Of a DNA stretch of 64,000 nt, positions 21,715 through 32,900 are shown piece by piece (the first letter of the stretch is position 1; every line of letters begins with the position of its first letter). A model generated the notes under the pieces. The model had not been told where the DNA came from and did not search any database. It saw only the letters and a list, made by a program, of their open reading frames with translations. A program made the position numbers and the translations under genes. The DNA is from Rhytidiadelphus loreus (Eukaryota > Streptophyta > Bryopsida > Hypnales > Hylocomiaceae), in NCBI GenBank assembly GCA_947034895.1, contig OX344762.1, positions 48,587,087 to 48,651,086 on the forward strand, read 5' to 3'.

Positions 21715-24700
21715 TAGTCATTTTTATAAATGACTGCCATAGTATTATCACCATCCATTGTGAGCTTAGATGGGGTTTTGGATGAAACTTCCAAAGTGGT
21801 AAAGAAAAAAGAAGTTTAAGGAAATGACTTCTATGTTGCCACGTGGCCATTCATTCTGAAGTCAACCCATTGTCACAAATGACCCCTTTTTTTAATCCTT
21901 TTCTAAAATCTAGGATTATATTTTGAAATCTAGGAAATTTGAATATTATTTTTTGAAATCTAAGATTATATTCTGATATCTAGGAAATGTGAATATTTTT
22001 CTTCTAAAATCTAGGATTGTATTCTAAAATCTAGGAAATGTGAATATTATTTTTTGAAATCTAAGATTATATTATGAAATCTAGGAAATGTGAATATTTT
22101 TCTTCTAAAATTTAGGATTGTATTCTAAAATCTAGGAAATGTGAATATTATTTTTTGAAATCTAAGATTATATTCTAAAATCTAGAAAATGTGAGTATTA
22201 TTTTCTAATATCTAAAAGATTTGAAGATTATTTTTGAGTTGTGGTGAAATGTGCAAAATGAGTACACCATATACCGAACACCATACATCATACACATGAT
22301 TCATATACCATATACAAATACATGATTCATACACCATATACAAATACATGATTCATACACCATATACAAATACATGATTCATACACCATATACAAATACA
22401 TGATTCATACACCATATACAAATACATGATTCATACACCATATACAAATACATGATTCATACATCATATACCATATACAAATACATGATACACAAAACAC
22501 TATATTTTGCATATGTGTCAAATGGATTTTCAAGCCATTTAGTGTGTGAATACAAAGAGTTCAAATAACAAGCCTTTTATACAAGTGGGGTAGTAGGAGG
22601 CAAGATAAACCATGTGGGATTTGTAAAATGTTGATGCAATAGTAGAGTAGTGATGTGGAAGTCATTATGTAATTGTGTTAAAGTAAATCACAATCAAAAT
22701 AGTAGAGTAGTGACACGGAAGTCATTATGTAGTCACCTTAGAGTAAATTGTAGTCAAAATACAATCATATAGTTTACTCACTTTTGACTATGGCCTTCAC
22801 AATGGAATTGATTAAGTCCAAATTGGAAGTTTAACAATGTTGTGAACAAAAACCAATGGATGAAACATAGACATTGTGAAAGTTATCAACCTAGTTCTAT
22901 AAAAATTAGAACCAAAAATTGTTTTTCTATCTCTTAGAGGTGCTAAATGTCATCTAAATTTTAATTTTTGGCCTTTGCATTTGTCAATCTAACTTTATTT
23001 TTTTAGTTTGTTTTGAAAAAAGCATTAGTAAATAGAGAAAAAAATCAAAAGAAAAATAAGTCTCCAAGAGTGCATCATTTTAACCCTTATAAGAGCAAGG
23101 CCTTTTTTCTACCAAAGAAACACTGAAAACTGCCATTTTTGTAGCAAAGAGTAAAAAAGAATTTAAAATGTTTTTCTTTGACATCTAACCGTAGGATCTT
23201 ACACCCAACTAGTATTTAAAAGTGTGGAAAAAATTTCAGAATTTTTGACCGCATAGATTGCAAGATATTTGCATTTAAAGTGGAAAAAACAAGTTTTTCA
23301 GCACATTGCGGGACTAGATAAAGACAACACGTTTCGGATGTAAAAATGTGGATGAAGACTCCTTGCCGCTAAGTTGTCATCCTGTAGTTGCGAATGTGAC
23401 TCTGAATTAACTCTAACGATGACAACTCCAAACCCTTGGTGCAATTAGGGAACAAGAGTCATATTCAAGTCGTTCTGGACAAGCAGTCATTCTTGTATGG
23501 TTACATTTACCCCTATTTCCTTGTAGTGAACGATTTGGTCTCACTATAAGCAAATAGTATTTTTTTAGATCGCAGGATTTTGCTTCGTGATTTCTCTAGC
23601 AATGTCTTCAAAAGACATGTAGACATTTAAAATTTTGCATTGTTGGAGATGTGCCAAAAACATCAAAAATTATGACAAACATCAATGTGTTTCTACAAGA
23701 CATTCCAAAAAACATGGATCAATGGGGGTTTGAAAAGTCACCATGTGGCTGCCACATCAACGACGCTAGCATGTGAGCGTGTGAGCGTGAGCCTAAGAAC
23801 GGTGAGCAGGGATTTTGTAAGCTTAGAGTCTAGAAATGTAAAATATGATGTAATTTGTAAATATTTTTTATTAAAAAGTTAAAAGACTGATTTTTTTTCA
23901 CCAAAATTACTATGTCTAGAAAAAAAATGACCTATTACCATGGGACCTATGCCCGTGGATTTTATATCTAAAAGCTTGGAAAGTTGGTGCTATTACATGT
24001 TTTGAAATTTATATTACATTCTAAGAGGTTGTTTGAGGGTGGATTGATCAAGTGAGAATACATATAATTTACAATGAATTCTAAAGATAAGAAGAAAACA
24101 AATGTAGTGAAAATATCGTAGGATGTAGAGCATTGTGTACATAATAAAATATTCTTTCATTGCAACAAAGAACACATATTGGAATATGAAAATAATACTT
24201 TCTTACTCGAATTTAGAGATTTTGAAGATAATATATTGATACTACGTATCTACTTCATATTGTCATGCTATTATCTACTAACTAACTTGAATACTCGTAC
24301 ATTTTGATGATTTTGGCAGCAATTAGCACTTGCTTAATTTCATCCAAGCTGAGGATAGGAGCATAGTTGAATGTGTCTATCTTATAATTAAATTTACACA
24401 AATAACGAAAGATATAATAAACGTGTTTGCAGTTTATGTACACGCCACGTTTTCCAATGGAGGCCTCATTTATATTTCCATAATGAAGACAAGTACAAGT
24501 TCATGGAAAATTGCAAAGTGTAATATTATAAACCTTCTAGTTAGGGTTGGTACCAAATGAAAATATAATAATAGCACCAAGTCTAGGGTAAAGAAGGAAG
24601 TTCTGAAGTTCTGAAGTTCACACTAATAATATTTGCAGTAACATTCCTTGCACTTTCCCACTGATTGCAGTAATTTTTGGTGAATGCCTTACTGCTTTAA

Positions 24701-26179
24701 CAAATTTTCTTGCCATTTTGAATGAAGGGGATTCTTTCAACATGTGCTGGTCAAGGATAAGTCTACAATATAAGCTCAAATACCTTAGTTAGATGAGGTG
24801 AATAGTTGTCGAGGTGACATTGATATGTTGGATTGCAGTCAAAACCCAACTTCTTCAATTTATATAGACATTGAAAGACACTTAGGGAATTGTGATGATT
24901 GGGAAGGTGAGAAAGACGAGAAAACTTGGACAATGCAGAATTACTAAGGGTAGTACAGAAGGCAATAGGATTAGATAAATCCACTATAAATGGCAAAATA
25001 ACATTTGAAGAAGAAGATTGACAAAATGTAATTGGTGTCTCACCTTTAGAATCACTGAATAACTCTATTATTGGTTCTAGGGACTCACGTTTAATAATGT
25101 TCACATAGAATAGAATTGTATTATCCAAATATCTACTCCCGAAAGACTCTACTTTACTAAATATAGTAGTGGACATTCAACATTGAACTTATCATAAACA
25201 AACATTACTATTTCAGTTAAAGCTGGTAAGAATTCAAACGAGAGACCATAAATTATATAGTGTCTTATTGGAAGAAACCAATAGAATCCTTTTTAATTGC
25301 TATATGATCTTGACTGCAATTCTATTCATTGATAATGCACGACATATTTGCAATTATAATTGTATATTTAGAGATAACTTTGAAGATTTTGTATTTGATG
25401 ATGATAAAATGAATAACATATAGAATAAGCCATCACTTACTGATAAAATTAAATTACAATTTTTTGAAGAGGAGTTGTTGAAGTCTCATAAAATATAAGG
25501 ACTTGTAGAGTGAATTGAAGGAGTATGTAGAAATGCATGTTCTAAAGAGTGGGTGATGTACTATAGATGATGTTGATATTGTAATGCCTTATTAGTTTAT
25601 TATTTTAGATGCAAGAATTTTTTTCCTTCATTGTTAGTGTTGGACACTCCAATTGAGGATAGAAAAAAGAAGAGGAAGAAAAATAGCTTTTATTATTTGA
25701 GTAGAAGGCAATTGTTAAGAGCTAGAATGATTAGACGGTTGCCTCAAATCATTGTAGTTGATATGTCAAGCACAACAAAGAATTTGACGCACGAAAGTAT
25801 TATTTCATGTGAAGCAATTGGAGAAGATATTGTGAAGGTTGAATCCATCTCGTGCAAAGCTAAGAAGTTCAAACAAAATAGTAAAGAAATAATTATCCCA
25901 ATTGATATTAACTTTAAATGTATGTGTAATTTTTTGTTAGAGACGCATTTTGCAACTTTATATCATTTTGTGTACTTCAGAAGCACAATTCCAACGATAT
26001 ATAGTATATAAAAAACGGATGCATATTGAGTCGTTTATGACCTAAAAACTAAAATAGCATCTTGAAATTTAGTCTAAAATGTTTAGATTTCAAATATTTT
26101 AGGGTGCCTTGCAACCCTCAGCTGTTGACAATTGCAATTTTTAAGGTTGCAATTTAGGGCAACAAATGTTAAGACTTAG

Positions 26180-26690
26180 TCAAACATTGTAGTTCATGTG
26201 CTCTTTGCTACCCCTCGCCGTTAACGGTTGCACTTTATAGGATTAAAGTTGATTTTTTTTATGGACCTTGCTACCCCCCCTAGCCCTTAACAATTATGCT
26301 TCACAAGATTTAAATTGGCTTCTTTTATGAAACTTGCTACCCCCTTGCCGTTAACGACTTTGTTTTTAGAGGATGCAACTTTGTTTCTTCTATGAACCTT
26401 GCTACCTTCCGTTGTTAAAGGCTGCGCTTTTAGAGGATCCCACTTTGCTTCTTCTATGAACCTTGCTACCCACTGCCGTTAATGGCTGCGCTTTTAGAGG
26501 ATCCAACTTTGCTTCTTCTATGAACCTTGCCACCCCCTGCTGTAAACGGCGGGGTTTTTGAAGATGCAACTTTGTTTTTTTAAAGACCTTGCTACCCCCC
26601 GCCATTAACAGCTACACTTTTAGAGGACCCAACTTCGCTTCTTCTATGGACCTTGCTACCCCTCACCGTTAATAGCTAGGATTTTCAAGA
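26180..26690. repeat. 62-bp minisatellite, about 8 diverged copies
   Basis: Each unit carries the phrase CCTTGCTACCCCC, then 'cgttaacggctgcgcttttagaggatccaac', then 'tttgcttcttctatgaa'. Clear copies start near 26336, 26396, 26458, 26520 and 26582, a period of 62 bp. Diverged copies extend to both sides, with isolated relics near 26110, 27270 and 27370. Confidence 0.8.
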
Positions 26691-26849
26691 CCACAATTTT
26701 TTTCCTACATACTACCATAAGTGAAGGACAAGGTTGGCACTTTTATGCTGAATATTTTGGAAATTCAACATTATATTGAAAAACATCCAAAATGTTCATC
26801 ACAAAACTTCAAAAATCACTTATATAGATTTTTGTACAATTGAGGAAGA

Positions 26850-26905
26850 TAAGATCTTTATACAAATTGGATGGTAGGAGGTGAAGCAATCCATGTGGGA
26901 TATAT
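26850..26905 (-). promoter_or_regulatory. Promoter-like segment shared with the CACTA elements
   Basis: Read on the minus strand it matches the CACTA promoter-like block: 'atatcccacatgg', 'cacctcctacc', then TATAAAG. The plus-strand continuation 'gttcaatcttcaaattatcc' at 26925-26950 matches both flanks of the 45.8-47.9 kb foldback insertion and behaves like an empty site for it. Confidence 0.4.
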
Positions 26906-27639
26906 TAATGGTTAAGATTAGTAGGAGTTCAATCTTCAAATTATCCCATGTCCTTTGAGGGTTCATAAAAAACAATGGATTTCATTATAAAACCACCTCT
27001 CTACTATCCATCCTCACAAAGTATCATTGTAAAATTTCCTTTAGTTTTTCATTAAGAATTTATTTGATTGTACATGGTCTTTGAACATTTTGACTTGTAT
27101 TAAGGAAATTATTTTTTTACAACAATTTGCTCAATTAATTCTTGTTGAATTTGACAATTTTTTCTTTTCATTTTATTTATTTTTCCACATACTTCGAAAT
27201 TATTATTTTCTGTCGATCTTATTGTTCATCTATAGTAAAATCCACATATTGCATGCTGAAATTTTTCACCTTACTACCTCCAGCCATTAATCGCTTTGGT
27301 TTTTGGGACTGCATTTTTTTTTTCTACATGCTAGAATGTAGATCACATGTTAAAAATTTTCACTGTGCTACCCTCCAATTGTTAACGGCTACACTTCAAG
27401 GGACTTAAATTTGCTTGCAACATATGCTACATTTGATTAAGTTTTGAAAAAAAATTGCCTTCTTAATCCAATTAATAGCTACTATATTAAATTATATATT
27501 AATCTTCATTTGGATGTAATTACAGAGATGTTGATACAATGAGATCTAGAATTACTTCAGCCTTTTTCTGAAGATCAATTGGAGTTACAATTGCATGACT
27601 TTTTATAAAAAGGAGATTGTGAAGACTTCTTGTTTTGAG

Positions 27640-28410
27640 TGGTTTAGGGGCCAATGTTGCATTTGAGAAAGAATTAGAAAATGATGAAAATCTCAAAGTT
27701 TTCTCTGGCAAGATCTTTATGGTGTGGGATGGCAACTACCGTTTGCAAGCATAGTTGCCTATTATCAACTGTGATCATGCAATCGACTTCATGTGGCATT
27801 ATGCTCTTGAAATTATTATTCTAGAGGTCAAGGGAGACATTGTAACTATGTTGGCAACATTACATGAAGTTCAATCATCTGCCTCCCCTATTGCAAGGCA
27901 AACTCAAGAGCTTGTGATTACTATTGATCCTTCAATTCTTGAGATTGATTTAGCCACATATGACATTTTCTTCAACTCTATTACTACAACAACTCAAGTA
28001 TATACAAAAGAAGATGGCAAGGTATGGAGGGGTGCAAAGAAAAAGTCTAAGGTTGTAATGAATTTTTTTGTTCATTGCCTAAGTAAGTCCTGTAGGTGGC
28101 ATTGTGGTAGACATGATTGCCTCTACATGTATTCTAATCTACAATATTGACTTACTTCTTTCTCTATATTTTATTTCACTTCTTATTTTTGTACATCAAT
28201 TTTGATGTTTTATAATTCTGATATTATATTTCATTTAGGTTCTTTTATTAGAGCGGTTGAATCCTCTAATTGTTATATCCTTGCATTAGAAAGTGATACC
28301 AAACTTTTTGATGAGGTACGAAAGTCTCCACAGACACTATTATTGTCTCCAAGATTTTTGATTCTACAATCACATGCAATGGTATGGAGATTAATGATGA
28401 CTCTCTAATT
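27640..28410 (+). pseudogene. Degenerate gene with a ParB-like 'DGN-RLQA' motif and a methyltransferase-like segment
   Basis: In one frame the sequence reads FEKELENDENLKVFSGKI, then VWDGNYRLQA, a stop, and LPIINCDHAIDFMWHYALEI continuing to 28150. After an AT-rich gap it resumes GSFIRAVESSNCYILALESD and TKLFDEVRKSP (28238-28340). The first motif resembles the 'GxHRxxA' active-site loop of ParB/sulfiredoxin-fold proteins. The second resembles the nucleotide-binding start of an N4/N6 DNA methyltransferase ('GTGSFxRAAL...ALExD'). Several such two-part proteins are, as I recall, multicopy in moss genomes, but this was not checked. The in-frame stop and frame breaks point to a relic. Confidence 0.35.
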
Positions 28411-29924
28411 GAAGATGTCACACTACTTCACAGTTTATGTGAGTAAATTTTATTTATTTATTTCCTTTTCAACAACTTCAATTATAAATTCTATACTTTG
28501 TATTTAAATTTGTTACTATATTTTCCAATATATGGTTATTGTTTGCAGTTGAATGAATCCATTGCCAAGGCAAACCTTGACTTTTTATTTGCACCCTAGA
28601 TTCCTTAGAAGTCCCTCTCTCAATCCTCATGGCCTCCATGTTTGTGCTAAAGATTTAGCATTAGCTTATACTAATGCTTCATTTGATTATACTAAATCCT
28701 TTCATCTAATTCTATGGTTATAGGTCCCCAATAGATTTATAATTTCTAAATAGAAGAAAAAGAATTGGAGGCTCATAGGCTCACAGGCTCACACTCTTAG
28801 GCTTACATACTAGCATCACTGCTTTCTTATAAAACATAATCATAGTCGTTATAGGATATATGAATGATAGGAGTATTCTATAGCCTACCAACATTTGTAT
28901 TGTAAATTTTCTAATACAAATGCCTACAATACTAAAATAAAATAAGTAAATGTTCTAACACATATAATTTTAATTTCTAATACAAAGTTTGATAAAACTT
29001 GCAATTGTGGAGGTATTTTCAACTAAAAATCTAAATGAATTTGATTCAAAAGTCATATAAAAATTCCCAGAAGTCCTCATAACTTATTCTAAATTTCTAC
29101 AAAAAGTATATTGCTCAAATGTTTCAATATAACACTGGAGTCTAAAATTAATGGAGAAATCTAAAATTAGTGAAATATCCTTTTTAGGACAAAAATTGTG
29201 CACTTAGAAAGCATACATTTGAAATTATAAAAAAAAACAATTTATTGTTAGAACTAAAAATTCTAATTTTTAACCTTTTCTTACCTCTAGAATATTGCAT
29301 CCCTATCACAAGGTAGTAAGACAAAAAATATCTAATTCTAGTATGAATAGATGCATTCTTTGTTTTTATACTTTCCATAAAAATCATTCATCGAAGACTT
29401 TTAGTCCATGACATCTTTACTAGATTAACCTTGTAGGGATGCTAAGGCCAAAAACTATATGATGGAGAATTTTTAAGGTTGAATTTCTACTAATATATTT
29501 AGTGCATTGTAATCAAAAGTTGTGATTATTATCATTGGAAGTGCATCAAAAAACTCTTTAAATACACACAATGAAATTTGAATTTGGGCAACCAAAGTAG
29601 AGTCCATAAAAAGTAAGCAAATTGCCTAGGTCACAACCAATTACATTCAACATACTTGCAGTATAGAGAGAGTGCCAAAATATTTTCAATCTATATTCTA
29701 GTCAAGTCAATTCCCCTAACAGATCCAACTCCCAAGTGCCCTACTTTCCAATATTAATGGGAGGTGAGCTAAGATCTTGCTCTTCCCATTCACCTCCTTC
29801 CAACCCTTTTAAAAAATATGGAGGCAAAGTGCTTGAATGCATTAATACCTTCAATGAACTGCCCTTGCCCATCCATTTTTGTAAAGGGCACTAGATGCAA
29901 CCAAGGCAACTTGGAGAGAATTTT
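28411..29924. other. AT-rich intergenic region downstream of the TNL gene
   Basis: No supported gene. The short phrase 'ggctcacaggctcacactcttaggctt' near 28775 resembles 'gctcacgctcacacgctcac' in the inverted-repeat arms (13930), a minor shared transposon motif. The part next to 29925 probably includes the TNL 3' UTR. Confidence 0.5.
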
Positions 29925-32900
29925 TTATAAAGATCCAGGGAGTCCAGGGCATGTAAATCTATAAGGTCGAACTTCTAGTTCTTCATCAGTTGCTTTAGGG
30001 CATGTAAATCTATGAGGTCGAACTTCTAGTTCTTCATCAGTTGCTTCAACTAGATTTGACTCCAACTTTCCAATTTTAATGGGAGGTGAGCCTAGATCTC
30101 GCTCCTCCCATTCATCTTCCTTCCAATCCTCCCAATCATTGCCTAAATATATTAGCACCTTCCCTCGAACAAGGTCCAACTTGAACTTCTGCCGCTCATA
30201 CATTCCTGGAAAAGAAATTGGTTGCAGTAAAGGCAACTTGGAGAGCATTTGAATATCTTTTGTATGAAGCTCTAGGGCAGAACATCCCTCAAGATTGAGT
30301 TCTTTGAGTTTCTTCGACTTACTCAAGTTAGGCAATCGCAACAGATGTTTACAATTCCTAAGATTGAGGTGTTGCAATGCAGGCATATCTCCCAATTCTG
30401 CCAAAGATGTCAATCCATCATTCCCAATCAAGCTAAGAACTTCCAATTGATTGAATCCATTCAAATTGAGCACCTCAAACTTCGGACAAAGCTCTATATT
30501 TAATCTCTTCAAGTTGATAAGGTGATCTATTCCTGGAATATCAACTAGATTGTTGCAAATTATAATCTCAAGAGACCGTAGGTTGGATGGTTGATAAGCA
30601 TCAAGTCCTGATAAGGTTTGCAAATTTTCAATTTGAAAAAGGGACACCCTTTCCAAGGATGAACATTTGCTCAAATCCAACGAATGAGCTTCAACATATC
30701 GGAGCTCTAGATTGGATAAATGGTAGCAATGTGCAAATAGGTCTGATCCCAATATCACATGCTCTTTCCAAATTCTCAATCGTCTTAGGGACGAAGGAAA
30801 TTGGACCATAATATGAGTACCAATATTATGATTAGAATAAGGTGGAAGCGATGTCGATGTGGAAGAAATTTCCATCGGAGTGATCGGATACTTCGTCCTA
30901 CATACATAACAAACACAAAACTCCAAATTTTTCGAGCAGCGATTATCATAAAAATATTTTATATCAACTAGTTCCAAAATCCTTAAGCGCCCCAAGCCCT
31001 TTAAATTTAGAGCTCCTCTCCAATCCAACCCATAGAGTTGCAGTACCTCAAGATTTGGAAAATGATCCCATTTCATGCTCTCTAAGCTTTCACTACCACC
31101 AATAATTTGTTCATGCTTCCTTGGGGCACCACGAAGATATTTAATAGTAAGCCGTATCATCTTGTGCCAATATCCACCCTTTGGTGTACTTTCAAGCTCG
31201 GTGAAGTCACCATTGTCTACATACAACCACTTCCTCTCTTCCAATTCCAGCAACTTGTTAAGAGATCCTTTTGCTTCTAATTCAACAAATTCACGATACA
31301 AATCGTGCATATTCATTTTATGGGATTTGAAATCCACATCCACTAACAAACCTTTTCGCTTCAAACGATCAACCTACCAATACACCACCACCACCAAACA
31401 AATTTGAAAGATATATTAATATATATATATAGTTAGCATTGCAACTTCATAGTCACTCCACCCACTCACCTAACCCACTATTTTGAATGGAAGTAAACTT
31501 GGCAAAAAAACTAACATAAAATTAAAGGGGAAAAAACACTCTACAAAAATTGACACTTTCCAACAATCTTTGTGTAACTACATCCTTGGGAGAATGTCAA
31601 AAACATTAGTTATAAAAAACAAAAACTTTACATTTAGAACTTGAAAAAGATGAAAGGGATGTATGTACCCTATGTGTTATTTCTTCTGCATCTTGCTTGT
31701 ACATATCATGCATCCATTCGATATTTAGATTTGTAATAAAAGGAGCCCAAGATGAAAAGAATCCCACATCCATAAAAAAAACTTGATCCTTTGGCAATAG
31801 TAAGTCAAAACCACTCCTCATAATATCAAATACAGGATTTCCTCCTGATAAATAATTGAAATTCCTCACTTGAGGCAAATTCCTCACCCATATAGAAGGA
31901 TTCTCTCCATGACAACCCAATTGCAATCCCAAAGCCTCCAAAGCCAAGGGATGATAGTGATGACCTTGTCCATTACCCTTGAAGAAATAACACCTCTTAA
32001 CACAAGTCATTATATGATGTTTTTCCTCATCCCCCCAAGACTTGTTGCCACCAATTGCATGGTGCAAAAACAAACTCATAGCATCTGCCTCTCCAAGATC
32101 TGGCATCTCAAGATATGTATCTCCATCTAGACCCAAAAGCTCAAGAACACTTTGAGAGCGAGTCGTCACAACCACCAAACTATCCGGGTGATAAGGAAAT
32201 TCCAATAATGTCCTTGCCAATTGTATTGATTTGTAGTTGTCCGAAACATTATCGATTGCCAGAAAGGTTCTTTTCTTGAAAAGACTCTTATGCAAAATGT
32301 CCTTGCACTAGAAACACAACCACCACATAATCTACAAGATTCAAAAATTGAACTCTCATGAATTCTAGGTCATGAAGTAAAAATGTATCTTCAGACTCTC
32401 TCAAACAATTGTGCATGAAAAATTACATTCAATAATGCATAACAAACATTCAAAAGTTCATCAAGAAGAAACCAACATTACATATATTAACACATGGCTA
32501 CCAATGATGACAAGGAATTATACTTTATGAAGTCTTCAAAACTTGCTCCCTTACTTTACTAGCTTCCATAACTTCAATTACTTCCATACAAACAATAAGA
32601 TTGAAAACAAAAAACAAACCTGCCCTTCATCCAAGTCTTGGATGACATCCTTGCTTTTCTTTGTTAACTCCTGCAAAACCTTTTGAAAGAACTCCCTAGA
32701 AACACTTGAATGAACAATTGGAAATTCAATATGGCAAACCCTTCCTTCATACTTGCTTGAAAGTTCATTGCACAAGGTCTTGCACATCGTGGTCTTGCCA
32801 ATACCACCGATTCCATATATACCAACTACTTTGACTTTGTATCGTCTAGAAATCCCAACTTCTTTAATCTTTTCACCTATGACCTATTCAATCCAATGAA

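Larger units (their letters stand above)
21157..23528 (+). mobile_element. CACTA-type transposon, inverted copy 2, without matching target duplication
   Basis: It runs from CACTACAAGAAAACAGTG at 21157 to CCTTGTAGTG ending at 23528 and is the inverted counterpart of 14195-16090, interrupted by the MITE at 21266-21714. The outer flank is AAC (23529-23531), equal to the reverse complement of the GTT duplication of copy 1. The inner flank is AAA (21154-21156). The element therefore lacks a perfect target duplication on its inner side, so it is not a simple independent insertion. Confidence 0.85.
21157..24332 (-). repeat. Right arm (3.18 kb) of giant inverted repeat
   Basis: It mirrors 13391-16090. 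The outer 804 bp (23529-24332) match the left flank over the same length. The arm is 476 bp longer because of a 451-bp MITE-plus-TSD insertion and one extra 26-bp tandem unit (net of a 1-bp loss). Mismatches are concentrated in the innermost 110 bp, next to the MITE. Confidence 0.95.
24333..27500. other. Transposon-derived AT-rich region without a confirmed gene
   Basis: The flank outside the right arm begins here. Plus ORFs at 24330-24560 and 25631-26011 and a minus ORF at 24763-25176 have plausible composition but no recognisable family. They may be fragments of the same decayed gene as 27640-28410. A 62-bp minisatellite fills 26180-26690, and a promoter-like segment shared with the CACTA elements lies at 26850-26905. 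Confidence 0.4.

Noticed and set aside
21157..23528. Right CACTA copy as an independent insertion
   Set aside because: It shares exactly 804 bp of outer flank with the left copy and lacks a matching inner target duplication, so inverted duplication explains it better.
26402..26605. 67-aa repetitive protein on the minus strand
   Set aside because: It is a translation of the 62-bp minisatellite; 62 is not a multiple of three, and stops appear in neighbouring units.
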